60,000 bases of DNA from Hydractinia symbiolongicarpus (Eukaryota; Cnidaria; Hydrozoa; Anthoathecata; Hydractiniidae). The notes under the pieces were generated by a model. The model was not told where the DNA came from and searched no databases. It saw only the letters and a program-made list of their open reading frames with translations. Location of the stretch: assembly GCF_029227915.1 (NCBI RefSeq), contig NC_079885.1, positions 10,097,001-10,157,000 on the forward strand. Reading direction: 5' to 3'. Of the stretch, positions 12,501 to 24,500 are shown piece after piece. Each line of letters starts with the position of its first letter. The stretch's first letter is position 1. The position numbers and the translations under genes are program-made.

Positions 12501-15500
12501 AACACACAACGTCAGACTTCCCTTTTAATTTAGCAAAAAAGATGTGATCTTTATATTTATCTTTCAGCTTCGTCTTCAGCCACTTGGTGGTGTAGACAGT
12601 CTGAATCTACCATTTCGATCATTATGCTGCGTAATTCAGTGACGGTGTATAATCCGCCCAGTCACAAAGCTGGTCGAAATAACATCTTTTTTCTTAAACT
12701 TCTGGTCTTCCTATTTTTACATTTTTCATGTTTTCTTTTCCATATTTTCCAAGAGTCCAAGTTGTAAAATTATGATAAACATGACTTGTGGTAACGTGCA
12801 TCTGTAGCAACAAGATCGTGGCAACCTCTAACACGTACTTCCACCTCTTCTCCTTCTTTTCCTCTTTTCTGACATTTCAGCAACTCTTCGTCTTTAAACC
12901 TAATTGGGTCACTTCGTGACAATCATTTTTTTAATGTTTTTTTGTATTTTTGTAGCAGGCTTCACCACAAAATAATTAACGGCTTTACCAATCAAATGCA
13001 GATCGCGATATTTTACGTTTCTTTTCTGGTATAGCTTCTTTTAATGGTGATAAGGGCCTCTTCCTGTTTTCATTATTGGCTAAACATTGACAGCTTCTAT
13101 GTACTTTAATGTTGGGTTCTTTTAGCGAGAACTGTTCTTCGATTCGTTTTACAGGATCAATGTCCTTTGCGCTTTTCTTTACATAGTTCAGTAGTGTGTC
13201 AACTACTTTTCTGCCATCCTGCAAGGTTTTTTGAGAGGATTCAGATCCCTTGCATATTACACACGTCTCATGGAATCCGTTTGTGGCTTGAGAGCTAAGA
13301 GAAAAATATATTTTCAAATTGGATTCTTTGCTATAAAGTGACGTAACTTAAATCTTTCGAGAATTTATCACTTCAGACCTTTAACGTTATCCTAAGAGGA
13401 TACTATAAACTATAAATATTTTACTGTGGAAAGTTTATCATTTCTTGAACATGATAGTTTAGTAGGCGACGTTTCGGGAGATCCTTCTCCCATCATCGGG
13501 CAAAGTAAAATGATGTTGCGCATGTATTTATATAATTGCAGAGGATCGAAATTCATAAAAATTAACCAATCAGAAACGAGCTGATAATTACAGTTAATTA
13601 CGGTAATTAACATTTTCGGACCTGGATGTAGGTAACTACTTCTTCTGTAGGGCTGGTAACCAAATCTCAGGAAGTTGATACGAGATGCTGTTTATGTGTT
13701 TGTTACGTTCTACACTGTTGATGGTTTCTTTAATCTTCCTGGCCGTTGTTCTGGATTCTCTGTCAATGATTTTCTTCTCATCCCAATTAAACTGATGACT
13801 TCTGCTCCAGCTGTGGTCCGCAATTTCGTTTTTCTTCACATCTCCGTTTCTCACTGCGCGCATATGTTCTTGTACTCGTTGCTTAAACTTTCTTTTTGTT
13901 TCGCCTATATACACTGCATCACAATCTTTACACGGGATTTCGTAAACAACATTGTTTTGCTCTTCCAGGTTTATTTTGTCTTTTGGTTTAGACAAAGTGC
14001 TTCTTAGGGTGTCTTTAGAGGTAAGAATGCATTTGATCTTGTGTTGCCTTAAAACTCGACGAAGGATCTCGCTGGTACCTGGTACGAAGGGTAGGAATGC
14101 TGATGCGATAAATTCCTCTGATGTTTCCTTGTTGTCCCCGTTGCATCTTCTCTTCATTTTATTTTCTACTTGCGTGATGACTTTATGACTGTATCCATTT
14201 GTGATTAATGCATTTCTTACACGTCGAATTTCTATTTTCCTCTCCTGTTTGTCACTGACTACACTGTTGGCACGATTCAGTAATGAAGATATGACACTTC
14301 TTTGCAAGATTTCTGATGGTTTGATTCGAAGTTAAGGTACTGGTCAGTGTGTGTTGGTTTACGATACACTGAAACTGAAATGGAACCATTCTTGCGTTTG
14401 ACCAAAGTGTCCAGGAAAGCGATACTTCCATCGTGTTCAAGCTCAACAGTGAATTTGATTTGTCGATGTAGGCCGTTGATGTGTTCATGGAACTCTTCTA
14501 GATGAGATCTTTTGATTATGGCGAATACGTCGTCAACAAATCTTTTCCAAACCTTTGGACGTCTGTCTGATGTGACTAATGCTGTTGTCTCGTGTGCTTG
14601 CATGTATATTTCTGCGACTACTGATGATGCAGGGCCTCCCATGGCAACTCCGTCTGTTTGAGTGTAGAAGTTCTTATTAAACAGATACCATGTTTTGGTT
14701 AGAACAAGTTCGACCAAACGCAGAAAATCCGGTACTGGAATCTTTGTCTTTTCACCGAATGCAGCATCGTTTTCGATAATGTCTTTAATGATGTTTAAGG
14801 TGTCTTTTATGGGAACATTTGTGTAGAGTGATGTGACATCAAATGATACCATGCATTCGTCGTCTGCTATCTTTATTCACTGTTGAGCTTGAACACGATG
14901 GAAGTATCGCTTTCCTGGACACTTTGGTCAAACGCAAGAATGGTTCCATTTCAGTTTCAGCGTATCGTAAACCAACACACACTGACCAGTACCTTAACTT
15001 CGAATCAAACCATCAGAAATCTTGCAAAGAAAGTGTCATATCTTCATTACTGAATCGTGCCAACAGTGTAGTCAGTGACAAACAGGAGAGGAAAATAGAA
15101 ATTCGACGTGTAAGAAATGCATTAATCACAAATGGATACAGTCATAAAGTCATCACGCAAGTAGAAAATAAAATGAAGAGAAGATGCAACGGGGACAACA
15201 AGGAAACATCAGAGGAATTTATCGCATCAGCATTCCTACCCTTCGTACCAGGTACCAGCGAGATCCTTCGTCGAGTTTTAAGGCAACACAAGATCAAATG
15301 CATTCTTACCCCTAAAGACACCCTAAGAAGCACTTTGTCTAAACCAAAAGACAAAATAAACCTGGAAGAGCAAAACAATGTTGTTTACGAAATCCCGTGT
15401 AAAGATTGTGATGCAGTGTATATAGGCGAAACAAAAAGAAAGTTTAAGCAACGAGTACAAGAACATATGCGCGCAGTGAGAAACGGAGATGTGAAGAAAA

Positions 15501-18500
15501 ACGAAATTGCGGACCACAGCTGGAGCAGAAGTCATCAGTTTAATTGGGATGAGAAGAAAATCATTGACAGAGAATCCAGAACAACGGCCAGGAAGATTAA
15601 AGAAACCATCAACAGTGTAGAACGTAACAAACACATAAACAGCATCTCGTATCAACTTCCTGAGATTTGGTTACCAGCCCTACAGAAGAAGTAGTTACCT
15701 ACATCCAGGTCCGAAAATGTTAATTACCGTAATTAACTGTAATTATCAGCTCGTTTCTGATTGGTTAATTTTTATGAATTTCGATCCTCTGCAATTATAT
15801 AAATACATGCGCAACATCATTTTACTTTGCCCGATGATGGGAGAAGGATCTCCCGAAACGTCGCCTACTAAACTATCATGTTCAAGAAATGATAAACTTT
15901 CCACAGTAATATGAATACTGAACAGACAAACCGAAATAATATCTTCAATAATATAAATATTTTTTTTCTTAAAAATCAGTTACCTTTTTGTTGTATTATT
16001 GCCAACCTATACAGAGTTAGTTATGAGTAAAAACATTACATGACACACACGTGTCTTAATATTACTCAAACCAGACAACACTTTCTAACAAAAAACGTTT
16101 TTGATAAGTATGTAATGACCTACCTTCCTGGCTCATTATTCATTACTTTTAATCAAGATTGGTCCATAAAAATTATATATAAAATGTTATTTAACTTTCT
16201 TTGTTTTTTATCCTGTTTCAGAATTGAGGCATACTCTCATCTTTATCTACATAAAATTGCTCTTCTAATGATACCAATATGTTAATATAACAATTTATTC
16301 TAGGTTGATTTCTATTTTGACTAGACTATTTTATTATCGTAAATTATGTGACAAAATACATTTGATTCCACATTTGTCTCCATTTAGTGAGAATAAATTT
16401 ATTTTAGCGAAGATTATTTGAGATGCGCAAACTTCTTTTGCGGGCACTTAACTTCAACAAGGAATTTGAACCTTATAGTAAATGCCACTTTCGGACAAAA
16501 TAACCAAAACATTTAGCAGCAAAATTTAACCTTTTTGCTTTTATTTAACGTGTATTATTTTCTTTAATGTCTAAACCTCAACTTGAAAACACAATATTTT
16601 TTTAAAACAGCTTTCTTTCCTCTGTTAAATTGAAATGCTGATATTGGCAAAAAATGTTTTTTCACTTCTAGTGTACTTCACCTCAGTAAGGCACTAATTA
16701 TAATATGTAATATGCTCAGGGCCCTGCGTTGAATACAGCGTAACATACTCTCGAAAAGAATTTTCTTCCCTAAATCCCGTTTATATCTTTTTGTTGGTCA
16801 GTTTGACTGTTTGTTTTTTGTATCCTGACGTTCGCGCGTTAAAATTTCTTGATAGGTGCCCGTTGGTAAGTGCCCGTTGGTAAGTGAGCGTTGATCAATG
16901 ACATATGATTGATATCATTATCTGGCAGGTTGTTTTGCTATCTGCGTTTTACTTCCTTGATTTCTGACTGGTATAAAGAACCCCGAAAAAGTATGAACAA
17001 ACTTAATGATTTGTTTTTTTCTTAATGATACTGTTTTTTATGGAGCCATACTAACTGATTTTACGGGGGTCAACAACCCGGAAAACTGGAAAGGTCCAGA
17101 AAAATCGCAAGTACATCAAAAACCCATGGAATTTAGTCAATTTTTTTTTTTTTTAAATCCTGAAAATTTTGTTTTTGAAATTTTTAAGTCAAAGAAATGT
17201 AAAAATGAAAAATTGACTGGCCTCTTTCAGTTTGTAAAGCCATTATTAAAATGGTACCATATAACTTGAATACAAATAAAAAACACACACCCAGCATTAA
17301 ATAAATGGATATTTATTTTGGAGAGTTAAAGCTTACCCATCGACGTGGTCACACTTTAAATACACGTAGAAAGATATTAGAAAGAAAAATACGCAAGAGT
17401 TTATATCGAACAAAATGTGTTTTGTGGCGGAGAGGTCAACGTTTTTGTGTCTATATATACATTGATCAGCATTAGGTGTGTTCTAACCTAGTGTAAATGG
17501 GCCTTGTCTAAGAACAAAAAAACAAATTTAAAGGCTTGTTCCAATTACAAACCCTTATGCTAGTTAAACATGAATACAAAATTTTTTCTGGTTTTAAGGC
17601 AGGACGACTTAATAAAATTTGTGGCGAATAAAAATATCTAAAAAGAGGTGACCAACGACTTTTTTCTGATTGGTTTAAGGTTTACAGCGAAATATTTCGC
17701 CACAAAGTTTAACGGAGAGAATTTTTTAACGCAAAATTTAAACGAGCGAAGCTGTGCATGCTCCCGTCCGTTTTTTTTGTGAATTCTCTATCTGATATGA
17801 GAAACTCATGCTTTTTTATACGATAACTTTTTTAGGACTATCTGAGATAACTACAACAACAACAACAGCAACAACAACAACAGCAACAACAACAACAGCA
17901 ACATCTGGAGTAAACAGCGGCAGTGGCCAGGGTCCACAACCACGGCCAACAACAGCAGGACCAACAACAAAAGCAGCCACAACAACCCCAGAAAAAGAAG
18001 CTGGTGCTTGTAATTTTACTTCGCAGGATATTGAAGTAAGTTTCCATAGTTTCCGATTCTTGTACTTAAAGTTAGCATTATTAATTAGTTGGCCATTCGT
18101 CTAATTTAGTCCATAACTAGCTTGAGGTAATTTATAATTTACTAAAGTAAATCCGCGCTAAATTTCCAAACGATTTTTCTTCTTTCAATAATCAATGGCA
18201 AATTGAATGGTAGCGTGTGGCTTTGTAGTTATAATGTAAGCTTTGTAATTACAAGGTCCGTGGTTTGGTCCACAGTGCGAGCATGTTTAGCAAGTGTCTT
18301 CACCACAGCTACGAGTCAACCGATGTCATGTGAGGGAAATTGGGTAGGCAATACCGGTGTATACTTAATCTATACATTCAAAATACAGGACCCAGGTTGA
18401 TAACTGTTTCCGAAACTGAAGTGGCTATTCTGTATAAATATTCAGAATAATAATTTAAAATGTATTTATATACATTTTATTATATTTTTGGCTTTTTTTT

Positions 18501-21500
18501 TTAATTTTATAAACAAACACAAGCTTTTTTATGTTGCTAAGTAATCTTAAAATTCGATTTTCTAGAGCAACAAGCTGTTATACTGCCAAGTTGGTAAAAG
18601 CATTTGTTATTTTGCGTTGAGAATGACAAGAGATGTACCATGTCATGTCGATCTTTCAAATGGCGATGAAATGTTTTCTGCTAATTGCTCGCCAAGCAAT
18701 GTTACAAGTTGCTTGGAATCTGAAGTTTATTTCTCTGTGTCTTTTCAAAGCAATAATGAATCTGTTAGTTATCACTGCAGTGAAAACAGCTCAACAATTT
18801 TGCCATCAATAAATGAGACCAGTCCTATTGAAGTGTCAAATATAAGCACTACGATGGTCAATGGAAACGTGCTAGTCAACTACACCAACCATAACAACAG
18901 CACCATCAATGTATACGCTGTCTTGTATGCAGGTAGTAATGTGGTTTCCCATGGCATGTGTTCATCAGATGCTAGTCATTTGCAAATTCCATCAGAGAAA
19001 TTTTCACCTGGTGTCCAGTACGACTTGAAATTGTTTTTTATAAATTCGCAATCCTTAATGATGATTAGTAGATCTCTTTCTCTACTTGAGGCATCTTCGA
19101 AGTCTATGAAGAAGTTTTACACTTATTCATCCATGTTTGATCATCTCTTCCCTGTGTTGATAGAAACCAATTTAACACCTCTTTCTGGTGTTAAGTATGA
19201 TTACAATTGGATAATTACAGAACACCAAAGCTCAACGATTCGTGCACAATCAACCAATGAATCGTTCTTATTCCTTAATTCCACAAAGGAGGGTTGCTAC
19301 AGCGTTTCTGTTGAAGTATCAAGCTCTGCTACATTCACTGCTATTAGTGAGCAGTCATTTTGCATGGCGCATGGTATGAACGTCTCCTATCATATAAATT
19401 CTGCTCAGCAATATCAAACTGCATCTGTTTTCCAGCTCAATATTACAGACATGGGCAAAGAAAGCTGTATATTCTTAGATTTTAATGACCCAATGGACAC
19501 GACACAGTATGGATTATATAGCATAAATGAAACTCTTGATGTTGTTAAAGCTAGATGCGCAGGAAAAGTCCCAAGCGAGCATTCTATTAATTGGAGGTCG
19601 GTGGAGTCATTATCAGCAACCAGAGGAATCCACGAAATTCTGTTGAACCACACTTTCTCCAAAGTAAACATATATAATGTCAAATTTGTTGCTGTCAATT
19701 ACGTTCATGAAGAAATTGTGACATTGCAGGTTGATATAAGAGATACTCACTGTGAGAGTCCTGAGGTGCAAATTTTTGGTAAGTTATATCATCCTGTTAG
19801 TAATACAGACTGTATTTTGGTTTCGTGTCTGAGAAAGGAATATAGGTAGAATAGTCTATACCACTCCAAACCATGCAAAAGTCGTGGTTTATGTTCGCTT
19901 TTAATCTCATTGTCAGGTTAGAGAGTGGAAATAGACATTTTAGTATGGCATTGAAATCTTACAAACTTTAAACGATCAGGTTTGAGGTTGATGTTTTAAT
20001 TTATTTATTTTATTTTTTTTGCTTTTAAATATTACCATTTAAAACTTTTGAAAACTTTCCATTAATTTTTGTGAGTAGAGAAATTTTTAAAAAAATACGA
20101 AATTTAGCTTTTACTAAAAATAGCCATTTTCTTTCGCGAAACAACCCTAAATCTACTGGGCATTCTTTGTGCTTGCTGAATTTTGTGTTCCCAAGGTATA
20201 ACCCTTAGATTTTTACGTCTATTTTGAAATTAATTTTTTGCACTATAGGAGCAGGGATATCAGAGTTATATCCAGTTCATGTATTACGGTCACAAAGTTA
20301 TTTCATCGAATCCAAAAAACAAACCAACTGCATCTCAAAGATATCAAAGTCTCAGTGGATTATACACAATGGGTATTATTTCGATGAAGAATTCTCCTCA
20401 TCTTTACTGATTACAAGTGAAGTCACTACTCTGCAAATATCACCTAACACACTGCCGTATGGCATGTATAGAATATGTGTTCATGTTGAAATGGTGATTG
20501 ATCCAGTGTTTTATAAGAAAGCTTGTGGATATGTGAATGTTATTGCAACACCTCTGTTGGCTGTCATAGATGGAGGAGAAGAGGTGCAGCGTAGTTATGA
20601 GTTTGATGTGAGTGGCCTTTTTAATTTTCAGTTATTTTTTTTACAAATCAATTCAAAAATTCAATTCAAATCATTGAACTAAATATAGACAGGTTAGGTT
20701 ATGGTTAAGGAACAAACCAATTTAAATTTTTAAATTTGTTTTGGCAAACATAATTTATAGTTAAAAATTTGTTTAGTCAACTTTCAAAAGTTAGTCAGGG
20801 AATAAGATCTACAGTAGTATTAATCATGTTTTAACTGGCTCCTTTTTTATAGTATTTTATCGATGCATCAAGATCGTTGGATCCGGACACGAAAAGCAAA
20901 GCTGGAATGGAATTCTATTTCCTGTGTCGTACTCTGGATGATCCGCCCTTTGTTATCACACGCGAAAATATCACTAGTCTACGATACACCTATCCTTTTT
21001 TGTTAAACCCGAACAGTCATTCAGTAAGTTTTGTGTAGATTTAATAAATTAAAATCTCGACAACATTCGTAAAGACAACATACCCCATTAAGTTCTTCAA
21101 GGAGTCGAAGAAACAACTAAAAACATGAGAACGAAAAGGAATTTGCAGTGTAAGCCAAGCCTTTCAAGATTCGAGGAAATAACGTATCTTTGTGTTTCAA
21201 AGTTACTTGACTAACGTTAATTTTATAAGGGTGTTTTTACACTAGTAATAATTCAAACCGTTTTCACTTAGTTTGTTAGTAAAGGTGGTTGCTACGGAAC
21301 TGGTCCAGGCCGATTGGAGGCTAAAACAACAGATTCAAAGATTGTGCTTAAATCAATTGATATGATTATCAACAAAATGTAAGTATCTAAATACAAACGA
21401 ACAGACATCTCTATAATAATAGCCGTTTTTTGTCTGTCTGTCCCCGAAAAAAGTGACATGTAACAGGCACTCGAAATAGCGTGTACTTTAAAGACGGGCA

Positions 21501-24500
21501 AATCCTTTATTACTAGTCGTTAGCCCGTGGAAAATTTCACGGGTTCGCCCGTCCTTTTTATACCGCATTGCGTGCTTCTCGCTATTGCGCAGCTAAGCTA
21601 CCATTTTGCGTGACAGACAGACGGACGGACCGTCGGACGGACAGACGTATACGGACCTTATAATATAGATAGTCGTTAGCCCGTGGAAATATCCACGGGT
21701 TCGCCCGTCCTTTTTATACCGCATTGCGTGCGTCTCGCTACCTGGAGAAGGAGAAGAGGCAGGAGAAGAAATACTTTTTATTCTATTTAATTCTGTATGC
21801 CCAATAATAGAATTATCCCTTGTTTTAATAAACACAGCCTTCACGGACTGTTTAAAGGTATTGGATCTGCGATTAACAGAACCTGAAAAGGTTGCAAGGA
21901 AATCGTATTAAATGTCGTATAAAGTATAAATATAACATAGTCAGCGCTTCCACAAATAGTTGACAAAAACAATCTTGTATCTTAACTCTATGTTTTGTGG
22001 CATCCTTCACACGTTTAAATATTTTAATAATTTAGGGTGGAAATAACTTTGGTTGTCTGGAAAGGTGGAGAAATTGAAAGAATATCACATGTTAAACAGC
22101 GTTTGACGGTGACGCTTGGTGGACCGCCTTCACTTTCAATAAGGTTTGGCAATCCTAGTTTTATTTAGCTGCTTCTCCGCAGTCAGTGCTTTTATTTGGA
22201 GCTGTGTATAAGCAGTGTTTCTAACATGTTTCGTTTGCAAAATAATCAAAGTCAGCCCCTACGAAGAAGAATTTTCAGAAAAATAGCCATGCTGACAGCA
22301 ATAAGCATATTTTAACTTAAAGAACCTATATCGTTTTATCAGACAGACACAATATAAGTTTTTGTGAGGACGAACTTCAAAACACACCGCCTAGGACAAG
22401 ATGGTTGGAATTGTAGCTTTTGTGTTATCTCTTAACATCATATGCTGCAGCACAGCTTTGTCGGTTGGTTGTAATAGTCGACAGATTTGGCATAATTTTG
22501 TTAGGATTTTGTGTTTAATTAAGCATTTGCGAAACCAATTCATGAGGGTCTCCTTGCGTGCACATAACTCTCCATCAGTATGTTAAAATAACTGAAATTT
22601 ACAGCAATAAAAAACTTTACCGCCGCCTTAATCGACTTCTGTGTAAGTCACTAAATCATTTCGTAGTCCTCTGTAATGTGTGACGAACTTTCTGAGTTTG
22701 TAAGAAGTCAAAAATTATTTTAGATGTTTGAGCAACTGCCATCAAATGATAAACTATAACGAAGAACATATGTTATCTGGAGGATGTTCACGTGACAGTG
22801 AATGTGACGGCGGAATGGAGTTTCAATGGTTGCTCTATTTGTGCAATAAGACGGGGCATGGGGACGAGTTAACATGCGACGATGTTCCAACTCACAAACT
22901 GAACGAAATGAGCTCCCTTTCTCTTAATAACTCATTGTATTACGGCGCAAAGGCGAGAATGTATGAAAAGAGTCGATGGTATAAAATTAGCTTTCGAGGA
23001 TATCGCACTCCCTTTGTGTATGGCGAATCGACCATGTCATTTTTTGTGAACACACCGCCTGAAGGAGGTGAGTATTGTGTTTCCGTATTAATAAATATTT
23101 TTTTTGTGTGTATCATATTGCTCTTACCAATACGCAGAGTGCAATCCTTTTCACACAGACTTGCAAATTCGTTTGGGACAATAAAAACCTTTAATGCGTT
23201 TAACCAACAAATTGAACAAAGCCTCGCAAAGACAAAAATACAGTTACTTAATTAGGACCTTTTTTTTTATCCTGTAATGTTTTTCAGTAAGCTCTAGATT
23301 TTTTTTGGTTGGTGAAAATTTCCACCTTATACTGCGCGGATAATAATTTTTTTAAAACAATTTGAATGGGTTAAAATATGGTTGGTAACATTAATTTTGT
23401 TATGTATCTTAGGGGAATAAATCTTCACAGTTATTATATTATTATATATTATTACAGTTATTATTTTCGCGAGTTTTGTCAATTTGGCGATTTTCAAATT
23501 ATTGGAAAACTTAATTTCACATGTTTAAAAAAAATGTGGTATCTAGTTTGTATAGCAATTTTTGTTGTGCACTTAATTCGAGAGAAATATGATCTCTTCC
23601 AATTGTTCACTTTCCTTCCTATATATCATACAATTTTGTGACCTACCTTCAGAGTCATATTTTTTCGGGGTTATCCTACAATCTCCTAGATTATCCTATT
23701 ATGTCGTACACGCACATGGAAATTTCTTGAAACATTCAGAAGTTTTGATGAATTTTTATGAAATTGTACATAATCTAGTCATCGATATTGATTATTACAT
23801 ATAATTAATATTGCAAGTAATAACTACATTTACTTTCTATCGGCTTTTCAGGTCTTTAGAAATTACTGCTGTTCTCCAAGTAAAGGTTTCTCCTAACATT
23901 TTTAAGGCTCTTCTATAATTATCCGGGGTCTTCTAAAATCAATTGATAGATATTGTTATGTATTTTTTGTATTACAGGTGTATGCAACACAAATATTACG
24001 AAAGGAAAGGTGACCATTGATCCGTTTAAAATTAGTTGTGAAAACTGGAATGATGCTCACAAGCCGCTCATGTACACATTTTACGCGAAAAATAAGGGAA
24101 AAACTACAATGTTTTACCATGGTTTCCTCAATACATACGACATGTTCCCACCTCTTGGCGACGCAGACAATGGATACAATCTTACCATCTTTATGGAGGT
24201 GGCTGATAAATACAAAGCTACAACAGTCCGCAACGTCACCATTAAGGTATGCGTGCGTTCGTTCGTTCGTCTGTTTGTTACGTGTAAGTTCGTGTAAATT
24301 CGTCCGTCCGTTTGTTCGTTCGTTCGTATAAATTCCTCCGTTAGGGTTACCGTTACTTTTTTCGTTCGTAAACAAATCAGCTTTATAAATACAGGTATCC
24401 ATCATTCCCGATATCTCTGACTACGTCTTGAACTTAACTGAGTCAGTTAAAGCGAATGACTCGGCGTTACAGACATATGCAAAGAGTGGAGATGTCACTC

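Larger units (their letters stand above)
11341..16328. mobile_element. DNA transposon-like element of about 5 kb with terminal inverted repeats of about 120 bp
   Basis: The sequence at 11,341-11,465 (starting TAGTCTAGTCAAA) is repeated as reverse complement at 16,206-16,328 with roughly 85-90 percent match by eye, including the shared ATAAATTGTTATATTAACAT core. Between them lie a decayed multi-exon gene on the minus strand and a Penelope-like pair. Ends could carry a TA duplication (TA/GTCTAG and CTAGAC/TA), but this is not certain. The whole element is inside the polycystin intron 10,261-17,835. Confidence 0.7.

Noticed and set aside
13675-14188. Plus-strand ORFs across the left Penelope copy
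   Set aside because: They are antisense shadows of the RT/GIY-YIG frame and recur identically opposite the right copy.
18200-18280. Functional tRNA gene
   Set aside because: B-box is mutated, the acceptor stem cannot be paired and a SINE-like tail follows.
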